Source of the DNA: Pseudoneurospora amorphoporcata | Lineage: Eukaryota > Ascomycota > Sordariomycetes > Sordariales > Sordariaceae | DNA: 64,000 bases | Direction of reading: 5' to 3' | Assembly (NCBI GenBank): GCA_033297205.1 | Contig: MU859251.1 | Coordinates: 1-64,000, forward strand | In this document: positions 23,586-36,300 of the stretch, piece after piece | How positions within the stretch are numbered: the stretch's first letter is position 1 | Layout: each line of letters starts with the position of its first letter | Made by a program: the position numbers and the translations under genes | The notes under the pieces: generated by a model | The model's database searches: none | What the model was told of the DNA's origin: nothing | Seen by the model: only the letters and a program-made list of their open reading frames with translations

Positions 23586-26500
23586 TCAGTCGCAGCAAGG
23601 CCCCGTCGACGACCGGCGACATCATGAGCCCGACCGATATCCGCCTATGCAAGACCACCACCGACAACATCATCCTTCATCTCAGCCACCACCAGCACAC
23701 CACCAGTACAACCCTGGATACCATCCTCCTCCGAGAGAAGTTGTGGTGAAGCAGGACCCGGCCGACGATAGCAACACACCACCACACCTACGGAGGCCCA
23801 ATTCGACGGGCCATGCTCCCGACGGCATGACACCAGGGACACCGATGTCAGCTCTGCCTCACCAAGGTTACCCTGAAGACAAACGCCCTATGGGCTTCGA
23901 CAATGGGCCCCCACAAAACATGTACAGGCAGCCGAGTTTCCCTCCTCAGACGCCCATGACGCATGGTCAACCATACGACTACCCTCCTCACTATGGACAC
24001 CATGGCGACCTTCCCTATATCCAGATTGCCCCAGCGGCGGGAAAGCGCAAGGCGCAAAGAGCAGCGCAGGTTGGTTTGGGTCCTGGCCACGGATATACAC
24101 GCAACTTGCGATCAAGCAAGGCTTGCGCCATAGACATACAGGCTAACCTGCCCCATAGGCTTGTGAGATGTGCCGGCAGCTGAAGGCTAAATGCGATGAG
24201 CTTAAACCCTGTAAAAGTTGCAAGGAAAAGAAGGTTGAATGCAAGTACCGTGAGGCGGTACCCAAGCAGTACGTACTTATATTCCGGTTGTCGGGTGGTT
24301 GTCGCATTGCTGACAAGACAATGTAGACAAGACAAAGTGGCGGCCGATATCTTGGAGAACCTGATGGGTTTGAGGAACGACTTCAGCATGTTCAATCATC
24401 GCATTACGAGACTGGAGAAGAGGTTGGAACGCGTCGCGCCGGCGTTGGAAGCGCATCCGGAAATGATGTCGTCAGATGATGATCGTCCGGGCTCTGCTGA
24501 CTCAGCAGCCATCGAAGATGGCTACAGCTCATCGTCGCCAGAAGGGTCGGAAAACGCAACAAGGACACAGGCTCCTATAGATACACAGGAAGCGCGCAAC
24601 ATTACGAAGAACATGGACGAAGAGAAGGAACAAGAGCCTGGCCCATTTGTACGACCTGGAGCGCCCGCCATTCCGCTGAACCATACGACCCTGGCTGCCC
24701 TTCTTCTGAAGTGGAAGTCGATAAAGCGCCTAGCGCAACGCTATCTGGATGCCGAAAACATCAAGTTTGTCGAAGAATATCCCATCCGACAGGAAGAGAG
24801 GCGGGGACTTCTTAGGTTATGGGGCAGAGGAGAAGGTCTCGACAGCAGCCGCATGGACAGAGAATCCTACCACAACCTGGGTATGATGGAAGTTATTGAC
24901 GACTACTCGGAAACGGGAGCTCCATCGCCTGCGGATTGCTGGGGCGGGATTAGCGGCTCACCTGGGCCGATGGACCACAGGTCTACCATGGTTGGAGTCC
25001 AGACGTTGGACTTCTCGGAGGAAAGTGTCTGGAAGTACGTGCAGAGCTATCTGGACAACATTCAAAATATGCATCCGCTCATAATACCGAGAGAGCTGCA
25101 TGCGATGGTGCGATTGTTTTTGGATGGTATCCAGCAAAGTACCAAGAAACCTAAGGGTAGTGCTGGAATCGCAAAGTTCGTTGGAGCGCCGTCGCTGAGC
25201 TCGCAGGGTGAGACAGGGGTCAAAAGGAAGCGCTCCCCGGCACCCGACGGTGCAGACTCGCCATCGATGCTACCAAGATCGGGTAAGCCGACATTCCAAC
25301 GGTCCATTAACAACGCGCTTGTGTTGCTGGTTCTTGCGCTGGGAAAAGTCTGCCTGATAAAGGATAGAAAGCTCCCGGATGTCGTGCCTGTGAGTGAACC
25401 TTCGCATGGGTCGCCAATGGTACGCAACGGATATCCCGCTTCTCCTATACAGGGATCTCCGCCGTCGTATGCTTCGCATTCGCACTCGGCGGGTTTACCT
25501 TCGCCAAAGGATAGCGCAGATAGGCCGGTTCCTAGTAGGCGGCAGTCGTTCCAGGGAGGCGGCCCGCCTTCTATGAGGGTAGGATCGCTCAAACGCAACA
25601 TGGATGTGATTCCGGGCCTGGACTATTTCGCATACGCGACCGATATCTTGGGAGGGCAGCTGGCGGGAACGAGCTTGCGGCACATTCACGCATACATCTT
25701 GGCGGGTTTGTATCATGGGCAGATGGGAAGAGTCATGGAAAGCTATGCCTACATCAAGGAGGCTGGCTGGGCTTTGCAGATCAAGATGAGACCGTAAGCA
25801 AACAAAGTTGTGCCAAAGTGTTTTTGACTGAGTGCTAACCCCAAGTATAGGAGTCTCGATCGGCTTAAAAAACTCCAAGAAAACCACCCGTTCAATATTA
25901 ATGCCGTTAAGGAGAAGTCGGACAATCAGATCGTCTTCGCCTTTTGGACATGTCTGCAACTCGAGAGGTAGGCTACGCGATGGAAAATGGAAAAGGGGAA
26001 AAGGCTAACAGGTATACCATAGTGACATTGTGGCCGAGCTTCCTCTCCCGCAATCCCACATCCTTGCGTTTGAGGAGATTATGCCGTATCCCAACATCAA
26101 CCTGGCTAAGATGCACGGCTTCGAGGAGCATGTTCTGCAAAGCTACCTCGCACAGCTTTACCTCCGGAAATCGTTGAATCAAATTCATCAAATGCTTTAC
26201 AACCCCGAGGATCCGCGATCACTAAGGGCGCAAAACGGCACTCCGCCAGGAAATATCATCGAGGTCATCACGAAATCTCTCGATCTACGCTTCGTTCCTC
26301 CCGAGTACAAGTTCACGCACGAAGATCCGCCAGCTGGAGACCTTCTTTCCGCCCGACTACGTGCCAAGTACTGGGGAGCCCAGGTCATCACCTACAGGCC
26401 GTACATCCGACAGATTCTGGAGTCAAATGTGGCTCATATGGCGACAGCCGAATCCCCGATGCCAGCGAGCACTCCCAGCGACGCCATGACTCCTCTCGAT

Positions 26501-27207
26501 ACCCAGATGCACAGCGTGAATGGCGAGATTACTCAGGACACCATTGAATATGCGAAGAAGGGAATCCGGGCTCTTATTGAGAGCACAAGGGCGTTCCATG
26601 GTCTGCCAGACAAGCGGTTTGTTGTCACTAACATCTTTGGCACTGCGCATGCGTAAGTTTCATTCGGTATAATTCATTTATATATACACGGTACTGACAT
26701 TTAATACGCAGTCAATGGGGCAACCTCCTCACACTCGCAGCGGTGTTCAAGGATCCAACACTTCACCGCCATGTCGACGAGCAGACGCTTAAGGAACTCT
26801 TCTCCAGGACCATAGCGTTTTTCCGCATCATCGCCCAACCAACGAGCGCACTGTCCGTTGACATGCGCATTCTCGAGGGCTTGGAGCGCGAGTTGTGGCA
26901 CAAGCCCAACAGTGTAGACATGATGATGGATAACCACCACCATGTTAACTCCTTTGTGAGCACACCAATATCGGGCCCACCACCACCGCCCCCGGGCCCT
27001 AGGCCCACATCACACTCTGCACCACCACTCGGACCACCAGGGCCATCGGGACCGCCGGGACCACCGGGACCATCTCCACAGATGCCAAGGAGTCCGATGC
27101 CGCCGATACAGCAGAATAACATGCATGGCCACGGGCCCCAAGATGGCATGATGCCTCCTTTACCTCCTCTCCACCAACATCAACACCAACATTCACATCC
27201 CCTTTAG
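23290..27207 (+). CDS. Zn2Cys6 transcription factor, 1,199 aa
   Basis: Six exons join in frame: 23290-24069, 24159-24268, 24327-25793, 25851-25967, 26023-26652 and 26712-27207. The first 260 residues are His/Pro/Ser-rich with an 11-residue polyproline run. Exon 2 (110 bp) carries the zinc cluster: Cys262, 265, 272, 278, 281 and 288, spaced C-x2-C-x6-C-x5-C-x2-C-x6-C. It is followed by a basic linker and a short heptad-like helix (about residues 300-330) suited to dimerisation. The middle region (about 400-950) matches the layout of a fungal-specific regulatory (MHR) domain, including WKYVQSYLDNIQNMHPL and later YILAGLYHGQMGR and AYIKEAGWALQIK. The C-terminus is again Pro/Gly/His-rich. It should bind DNA with CGG half-sites in the nucleus. 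The regulated pathway cannot be told from the sequence. Confidence 0.9.
23551..23583 (+). repeat. (CCG)n microsatellite encoding polyproline
   Basis: Eleven CCG units in frame within exon 1 of the Zn2Cys6 factor. Length variation here would change the N-terminal activation-like region without breaking the frame. Confidence 0.85.
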
Positions 27208-28710
27208 GGGAAATTTTGTATCTCAACCATCACACGTGTTTTAGCATTTTGGAAATTGTGAAGGATTTCTATTACACTTGGTCCGAAAGTCATAATTCCC
27301 TTTGTGTACAAACTAGAAAGAGGAGGGTGGAGGTCTTTGCGAGCGAGCGTTGTAACAAGCGAAGGGTCATTAAATCGATGTTGGTTAGCATGAGCGATAA
27401 AGAAGTGGACGTGCTACTGTCCTTTTCCCTTGGATATCAAAGCGGTTACGCATCAACTCATACATAGGATACATCATGGCATACACACGGGGGTTGCGTA
27501 ATACCTGTTTGCATCAGCATATCTTGAGAGAGAGAGGAAGAAAGCGTCTCTGCCATACAGCTCTGGCGTTGTCACTTACCTATCTATTCTGTCAACCTTG
27601 CCTACCTACTACCTACATACACACCTGTCTATCTATTTAAGCTCATCAGATACCCACACCAATCAAACAATCTCACTCAGTCTTGATATCTTACTACTAC
27701 TGCTCAACTGAAACACCTTCCACAATCTCGCCAGAGCAAATTTCAACCAAAGAAGAAGAAAATCTTTGAAACGCCATTGACAAACAACTACTCGTCAACT
27801 CCATCAAACACTCCCTGCCACATACAATCGACGCTGCCCTCCGTCTTCGGCCGACAAACAACAACGACTACTACTACAACAACCACCACACAACCAAACA
27901 AGTCCCAAACAACGACTCATCACACAACAAACAAACATACTCGATCTGTCTCTTGCATTTGCATAGGTGTCTTCAAGCTGGTAAGGGAGGGAGGAGCACG
28001 AAAAGAAAAGAAAGGGAGGGATACATGGTTGGGGAAAGTCCGCGGAGGATATACCACTTTGTCTGTCTATCTGTATGGGTGAAATATTTGTAACGCTCCT
28101 GCATGTCTGCATATTTCGTCTTATTATTATTATCTCTCTGTCCGTCATCTATCAATCAACATAGGTACCTTTTTTTTCTTGTATTTATTCCCACTTTATC
28201 AGTGCCCAAAACTTACTGGTGGTGGTCAGCTCAGGAGGGAAGGAGTAAGAAGTCTAGGGAATAGCATCGAAGGAAGCATACCTCTAGGGATCCGCAAACA
28301 CAATTACCCAACTCTACTGAAGTAGTCCATTTCTAATTCAAAAGGCCTCTAGCGTCAAGTGTGCCATACATACCACCATTACCGCTCGTATTAATCAGGT
28401 TCTTCATCATTGATTCATCAACGTATTGATATACCCTGCGTGAAGCTCACAACGCCATTCACGGAATCAAACTACTACTTATTCACTTTACAACGTCATC
28501 CATCCATACATCCATCCACCACTAACATCATGCACCTTATCTCCGAGACTCTCTCTCTCTCTCTCCAATTCACCCATCCCTCTTCTCCCTTCTTCATAAC
28601 TCAGTAATCCACACAGTTAGTAATCCTCACTGCATCCACATCGTCACTTCAAACCACCACCCTCATAAACTCCCTCATAACCCCCATCCCCCCCCCCTTC
28701 CCTCACAGCT
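27208..28710. other. Convergent intergenic region (3' ends of the Zn2Cys6 gene and atg5)
   Basis: No gene is supported. It holds pyrimidine-rich and ACT/ACA-rich simple sequence (about 27,600-27,930), a (TC)n tract near 28,551-28,565 and a C-run near 28,691. It should contain the polyadenylation sites of both flanking genes. Confidence 0.5.
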
Positions 28711-30149
28711 TCACAACAGAACAACAATCAAACAAAGCCACCCATCGGGATACGCCGCGTCCCTCATCAGCTCCTCCAGCGGCGCGCTAAAAGGCACGGG
28801 AGCTCCGTGTAAAATGACGTTTGCCAGGACGGGGTCCCGGCTGCTGGGGAAGAGGGCGGGTAGGAGGGATTTGAGGGCTTGGCCTAGGGTTTGGGGCGTT
28901 CCTTTTTTTTTGTGCAGTTTTCGGGTTAGTTGGGGTATAATGAAGGACGTTAACGTGGGGAATAGAAAGGGGTGAAGGTAAAGGAGGGAAAAAGGGGGGA
29001 CGGAGATAGCGAAAAAGAAAAAAAAGACTTACGATTATTTGAACCCCGTGGAGGAACAAGGGTTTGCATCACGCGGTAAGAGCCGGGTTCTGCTTGGGTT
29101 TGGGTGGTTCTGTTGTCCGATGAGGAAGAAGATGATGGTGGTGGTGGTGGTGGTGGTGGTGGTGGTGGTGAGGAAGGGATGTAAATCCGTATTGGAACGT
29201 TTTTGAGGGCTGTGGGAGCGTTGAGGAGGTGCGTGTTTACTTTTGTGAAGGCTTGGTAGTCATCTAGTTGTGTTCAGCTAGTTAGTACTCCTCCCTCTTG
29301 GGAGAAGGGAAAGGGGTAGAGGAAGTAAAAGAAGGGGAAGTAAACAGCATACTATCCTGCACAGCATTCCACAACGCCGTCGTATGCTCCTTACTCAATC
29401 CCATGATCCGTTTTGCATTTCCGTTCCGGATAAAATCCGCCTTTTTCTCACATATCATCAGCATCTAGCACTCCAGGGAGGTATACAGGCAAAAAGAAAC
29501 TCACCTCCTTGGCACTATTCATAAAAGTATCACGAATATCCCACCCATCCCCATCGCCAACCACTAGCCTCCACGGCATCTCACTCGGCTGGTACAGGTC
29601 CACCAAAAGTCCGACACTCAAGTTACGCAAGTGTACTTCCTCATGGTGGAAGCTCGAGCACGGAGTGCCGTAGTAGGCCGTCAACCGGGGCAGCAGCAAC
29701 GCAAGATAACTGAACCGCGGCACCGAGCAGATGTAGGGCGTCTTGGGGTGGGACTGGTGGGTGATGTAGAGCGGGATCTGTAGGGACCAGAGAGTTTCGG
29801 GGATGGAGGTTGGCTTTTGTTTTGGTTTGGGAGGTAAAGGGGTACGGGGGTTTACGATGGATGAGGTGGATGATAGTGGTCTCTGAGGGAGGTCATCATG
29901 GCTGCTGCCGTTTCCGGATCCTCCGTATCTACGTTCGGGTTCGGATGGACCTCCGCCTCCGGCCCGGAGACTGGATGTGAAGCCGGGATTGTGGCCGAGC
30001 CCGAGGCCGGTGCCGGACCCGGCCCCTCGTGACGATCGGAACGGAGAAGAGCGGAACGAAGGTGATGATTGGTACTGGTCTTCTTGGTAGGGAGACTCTT
30101 CCCGCTGCGGAAGCTGTGGGGTGTGGGAGTAGGGGTTTGGGGATGTCAT
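28711..30149 (-). CDS. atg5: Autophagy protein Atg5
   Basis: Four exons, 30149-29505, 29440-29353, 29263-29033 and 28901-28711, encode 384 residues; introns 2 and 3 have ACTAAC branch sites. Atg5 is conjugated through one lysine to Atg12. With Atg16 it forms the E3-like complex that lipidates Atg8 on the forming autophagosome. The core starts near residue 115 (PETLWSLQIPLYITH) and continues through a PRFSYLALLLPRLTAYYG block. The acceptor lysine is Lys214 in NSAKEADF, just before the first intron. The C-terminal ubiquitin-like part ends in YPDGWLCLIVVLL. Two features are unusual: a roughly 114-residue disordered Gly/Ser/Pro-rich N-terminal extension with no alternative internal Met, and an 11-proline plus polyserine insert in exon 3. 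Start uncertainty concerns only that extension. Confidence 0.95.
29137..29169 (-). repeat. (CCA)11 microsatellite inside atg5 exon 3
   Basis: Eleven CCA codons on the minus strand encode polyproline between the two ubiquitin-like parts of Atg5. Confidence 0.85.
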
Positions 30150-33100
30150 AGCTATCTGGTAAGCTACCTTGCTTCCTTTGGATGGAGGGGGGGCTGCTGA
30201 TCAGCGAGATAGGCAGGGGGCTTTTACTGCAGTAAAACTTGACCGGTTAGAACAGTCGGTTATCGATGGCTCAGTAGTGATGGTACCTATTCGGATTCCT
30301 TCTTTGCTTCTTTTTCCGTAATCGGCGGTGGTTCTGTGTTTCGATCGTGAAAGTGAGAATGAGGTTACGGCTCTCTCGCGTTGGCTGGTTGCGAGGTGAC
30401 GTTGAAGTTCAGATGACGGCGTCACTATTGTTAGCGGGTAACTACAGTGGGGTGGGGCAGGTGATACAGTGATGCCATCATATCTGTTAGTGGTCACTGC
30501 CTTGGGACACCATACAAGATAACACTTAGCGGTATGTTACAATGAATACGCATGAATTACGGTAATACATCTTATTACAGACTCGCCTATAACTCCGAGT
30601 TATGCTTAATTCCCGTGATATTACATACCTAGTGAGTCTCCACTGTGATGTTTCGGAGCTTAAGGTACCTTACGTATGTCTCCCTCTCTACTATGGTCAT
30701 GATAGTGACAGTGGCTTACAGCATGCTGTAAACCCAGCCCGTCAGCAATAATTGTTAGCGAACCGTAGTGGACATCAAGGTTCCGAGTACCAACACTACC
30801 TATCTCCTTCTTCAGCCGCATGCTCGTCCGCGTTTGATGTCCACTGCAAGTCAGCAGACCTGCCTTTACATGATGCATGTCACGGTAGTCACCACACCAC
30901 ACGACACAACGCGGCCGCCTTTTTTTTTTTTCTTTTTTGAACTGAACTTATACTGTACGCGACTATTGGCAGTAGAAATCGGTTATAAGAATATCTACTG
31001 TGTGCCGTTATTCGCCCTGCAAGGAACTTGGCAAGCCCTCGCTTCAGCCGGCCGGGACGAAAGTTGTCTTCCCAGCCGGGCGGTCCTAACAGTTTGAATG
31101 TCGAAATGGCCTGATGTTTTTTCTCGCTTCCTTTTCGCGTTCTGGAGCGCTCACCTTTTGACCTTACAAAGGAAGGTTCCAAGACTTCAGTGATAATTGA
31201 GCGTTTCGTTTAGATGCCTCTAACACTGTGTATAGAGTAACTTGTAGCGATCGGAATATTCCGGCTTCTATGTAGTAGGTGCGAAGCGAACGAAGCCCTC
31301 TTTGGAAGCCATTAATTGGGAAGCCCATTGGGAAGGAACCCTGAAAAGCTGAAATCTTCCCTCCAGGTCCCGTCTCTTTGGAAAATCCATCGAGAAATAT
31401 GGCACGATTATGAGACAGAAAAAAAAACGCAACGGGCGGAATGCTCATGCAAGCATGCAAGTGGGAGTACTCCGATGAAGGTATCGTCAACCACCATCAT
31501 CAACCCACCCACTACCCGCGCCGTGCCGACCGGGACCCAAGAATGTTTTAGTGTCGGGGCAGGAATAAGCAACGGCAAATGCAAGCGGGCGCGGGAATAT
31601 GGCCCGACTTGATCTAGTTGGAAATCTAGATCTTCCTTTCTCCGAAGACGCTCATCGATGGGACGTCGTTCCTTCTAGAAGGCCCGTAGAGTGAATGTGC
31701 ACTACATACCACAGGGGCTCACTCGCATCCGCGATCTATGCTATCTTTGGTAACTCCTGCCCGAGATAACTCCTGCCCGAGACTAACGTTCGGGAACCAC
31801 CACAGCCAGCTGGCCCAGGTTTCTGTTCAGGTAGGTAGTACCAGATAGTCTAGTTGGGGACGACACTATTGAACGGCGGCCCGGTAGTGAATATGTAGTG
31901 TTGTTCAGCCAGCAGACAGATAAACGGACGACGACTAGTACATATACGACGGGCTTTTCGTCCGTTGGTGGAATGTTTACCGGAATATATAAGTACTTCG
32001 TACCGACCCCGTCATGTACTCCGTATGGTCAAGATTTGGAGATCACGGAGTACATACAACTAACCGACAGCAGACCGGACCGACAGCAGACTGGGAGCGG
32101 CAGGAAGAAGAAGAAGATGATGATGATGATGAGGACCGTGATGGCCTCCCACTTCCCGGAATATGCTAGTATCAGGTATGCTGCTCGTGGGTATCCGGAT
32201 TCTCAATCCGAAGAGAGATGGATGAACTGCAAGTCGCAAATTGCTTGCCTTTTTGGTGGATGGCAGGATCCCTGCTGAAGATTAACTACGCCAACTCTTC
32301 ATCGAGACCGTCCGTCTTCCAGAGACTTCAACTTCACACCAACTTCAACATCTCACCACATGCTCCCACACCTCACATCTCACATCAACGCAGGAAGGGC
32401 TCACCGAAAGTATCACGTTATTCATGGAAGATTATCCGTCTTACTCCCGATGGTCTTTTCGGTCTCACCTCTCGTTATCATCCAATCTCATCTCACAAAA
32501 TCACCCCACCGAGCAAACACATAAGGAAGTGCCGTGTCCCGTAGCAACCGGTATGACATGGTGGTCAGCTTCCTGTTACCTTCCTGTTACTACCGTTAAC
32601 GATTTGAAGAGCACGTGGGTAGGTCCGGTAGGTTTGGTGTTACTCTCGCACTCCTTTTGTGCTCTTCTGGCACTACTCCTGCGGTCTTCTTGCGGATCAG
32701 CTATATACTTCACGGCGGTGAGAGAGGGGATGGGGAACCAGTTGACGTGAGATCGATATCTTGTTTAACCGGAGTCCGCTCCAGTGACCAGCAGTATCAC
32801 CAAGATGATTTTGACTTCCAACAGCCAGCCAGTCGAGACCTTCGATATGCTGAATGGGTAGTATGCACATCGCAACACGTCACATGGACGAGACCAAATG
32901 GGAACCGGAATATCGCAAGAGCAGCGCATCAAACGTTCTTGATTTGGTTTCTTTCTCGCCTTCCTTCCATGCCTCCATACCTCTTCACCACCTTCATTCA
33001 AGACTACCTATACGCAACGCAACGCACCGACCCTTTCTATATCCAAGACACTACTATTTAACAAGTGAAGAAAGAAGGAGAAAAGATCAAGACAAGACAT

Positions 33101-33373
33101 TATTCATGTACTACTATTTTTGTTTCCAACCCCCCCACGCTTTGACTATGAACACAAGCAAGCAGAACGAACCAAGTCCAATTCAGCAAAACTAACCCTC
33201 CGTTTGTTATGGTATCAATGATAATGAGAGAAGAAAAACTACCCAGGTAATGTGATAATGTGCGGCACAAGACTGCCAGATAGGCAGTACGTTATGTATA
33301 ATCGCAGACGTAGGTAGAGAATATGCTTTGTAGAGTGATATGCATAGCATAGGAAAAAAGGGGTTATGACCGC
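30150..33373. other. Intergenic region upstream of atg5 and downstream of the RD/DFLR-motif gene
   Basis: No supported coding region. The first few hundred bases are the atg5 promoter and leader. Simple repeats include a perfect 16-bp tandem (31751-31782), a near tandem around 32063-32091, and an AAG/ATG tract near 32104-32131. Frames near 32,200-33,060 lack family signatures. The last 200 bp presumably contain the 3' end of the minus-strand gene. Confidence 0.5.
31751..31782. repeat. Perfect 16-bp tandem duplication
   Basis: TAACTCCTGCCCGAGA occurs twice in direct succession. Confidence 0.85.
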
Positions 33374-36300
33374 TCAAACAATGCTAGCCTTCCTACTCCT
33401 CCTCGAAAACACTCTCGAGAAACTATTAGAGTCACCAGCCCCGTCCCCGCCTCTCGAGCCTGTCGCAGTGGTAATTGACGACGTCGGCCCGCCAAAATCG
33501 AACGGCGCCGCAGCCACCATGCTAGGCGGCGGCGTCGAGTTCTTCAGGAACGAAGCCAGATCTGAGATTCCAGAGGTGGGAGCTACGTAGGCGTCCCTTG
33601 GCTCGAACCTCTTCATGGCCACGCGCGGTGCGGTGGTGCCGCTTGATTGTGACATGCCTCGCCCTCGTGACATTGGCATGTTTTGGTTGTGATTGACCGA
33701 ATTTTGATTGAGGGAGGAAGATGCGTATTGATCAACCCCGGGTGGCATGTGAACTTGGATCGGGGTGTAGCCCTTTCCGCTGTTGGCACTGGCGCGGCTG
33801 CTGAGGCCTCGAGATTCGTTGAACCTCACGGGGCTTTTGGGACTCATGCTGACGGACGAGCTGGGAGGAACGTTCGACTTGTTTTCGCGTCTAGTAAATC
33901 GTGACATCAAGCTTGTGGTGCTTGATTTCTTCTTCGTTTCCGGCTGCTTTGGTGAGGTCATCACGGGAGCAACAACGGGTTCCGGTGGCGGAGGAACGTT
34001 TCGCAAGAAGTCCATCAAGCTCTCCTCGTTTGTCGGTGGTCGTTTTGGCTTGACCGGGTAATCGTCGTCCTCGTCGAATTCCTCCTCGTCGGTAAGGTCG
34101 ATGGCATACGGGTCCCGTGGGCCGCGACGCTTGCGCTGTGGCATGGCTGACGGCATCGGCATCACCACATCGTCCTCCTCTATTCCTTCGAAGCGCCCGG
34201 TTGCGGTGCTATGTTGCGACTTGTTCCTGCCGAGCAGAGCGCTCTGGGAGTTGACCGATGACTGGAATGAATGCATCGAGTTGTTGGTGATATCGGTCGA
34301 GGCCTGGCTGTTTCTGACGTCAACGTCGCGTAGTTGGGCATCCGCAGCTTTACCGCCAGCTTCGAGAATAGACATCTGATCGGAGTCCAGCGTGCTCCGG
34401 AAAGGTGCGACTGTTTGCGGGATCCGTGGATTGCCCGCGGTAGGTGGGCCGCGTCGGATGAAGTCGATCAGATCGGAGTTATCGTCCTTGTCGGTATGGG
34501 GGTCACGAGCTGTGAGCCGTAGACGATTGTAGTTGCTGCTGCTTGTAGTCGGTCGGGGAGTCTCAGTGATAAGGGGGACAGAAGGAGGGGAGACAGGCCC
34601 GGGGATATTCCGGAGTCCGCTCTGCTGCCCTGAGTTACGGTTCATCGCCGCAGTGTTAATACCAGTTGGACCCGTTGCGCGAATGAAGTCGGCAAAATCA
34701 GCTACCGACTCCCGGTTTATTCTTGGATCTCTCGCTTGCGGCGGGTGCGGACGGGGAGGTTGTGGAATTGCATGCAGGATTGGACCGGATGCTGTGCTAT
34801 TATTACTGTTGCGCTTCAACTCGGGCATGGGATGCTGCGAGTGGGCATCCTTATCCTTCTTGGCATCTTTTTTGCGATTAGATGACGATGATCGAGACCG
34901 ATCTGAGTCGCGACGGGCATCCAGGCTCTTCCTGGTTCTAACAGCGATGATGGGACTACCCGTGGACCGCGTTGACTGAGACTGTATCTGGGGTTAATAT
35001 CTCTTCGGGCGCTAGTTAAATGAGTGATATCCAACTTACGTCAATGTCTCGCATGCTTTCGGGCGTTAGCGTGAATTGGATGGTCTGATCGCTCTGGATG
35101 AGCTCTTCAAAGTTTCGCGCGACATCTTCCCGGGATTGCGCCGCCGCTGAGCCTTCCTCCGAAGTCCTTACCGGCCTCAGCTTGTTCGAGGACCTCGACG
35201 ATGCCGACGATGAGGATATTGAGCTGGCCGTTTCCTGTCGCACCATTACACCAGGTTTTGGCGGTTCCGGGAACCTAGGAAGAGAGCCCGTCTCAGATGG
35301 GCTGCGACCATGAGAGCGTTGCACAGATATTTTCCCGATCGAAGTCGGTTGGTCCTCCACAGAAAGGTTACTGGGAGCCCTCCTGCTGGGACTCCGATCA
35401 GACATCTCTGGCGCAGTAACCTCCGTGATCACGGAGACCCTCGGGCGACTCTGGGCGTGGTGCTTAGGAGGCAGTTTGGGCCTATCTTCAAAATAAAATG
35501 TCCCCGTCGAACTGGTGGGGGTTATAATTTTGGGCGTGGAGCGGATGGGAGATGATGAGCCGGGCGACCCACGCTCCGCGACCGAGCCTAGGATTGGGTT
35601 AGAACCATGCGAAACATCTTGACTCTCAAACACTTCTGGAGAAGGAGGCTCGGGAATAGCTTCGAGAACACCGTCATCCGTAACAGGAGAGACGTCTTCG
35701 GGGGCAACTTCAGCAGACAATGCCGATTTATTACCGCCGTGCCCGGAGATCCGCGCCCCGGAAGCACTGTCCGGCGAATATCGTGATCGTTCCTCGGCGA
35801 TGGAGGCCGTCATGAGACTACTGCTTCGAGACAAGCGCATGTGCTCGCTTGAATCTAGTATTGGGCTGTTGCGGGCGGCCGTGCCAGGGCTGCGAGGACT
35901 GGTTACCTCGATCAAGCGTGCTGAGTAGATGCTAGGGGTTCTAGTCCTTCCCATGCTCGTGATGATGGGTGCTGGCCGTCCTTGTTCAGATACCGCGGGG
36001 GATGCGCTTCGGCCAGAGATGGATATCCTTGACGAGGTGAGAATCTGTGGTTCCTCGTCCATAGACTCATCGTCATATTCGCTTTCATCGCTGACTTTGA
36101 TCTCATCGTCGGTCTCAACATCACCAGACCTCTGCGTTTGAGGCGCCGTCTCTGCCTCTTGTGGAGAAGCAGGGGCATCCACAAGCGAAGCTTGAACTGA
36201 GGTCATTTCTGCATCTTTGAGGTCATTTGGCTTTTCGTCTCGTGTCAGCTGCCTGTCACCTGAAGTCTGAGACTGTTCGAGATCCTTTTCGCTAGCTGAG

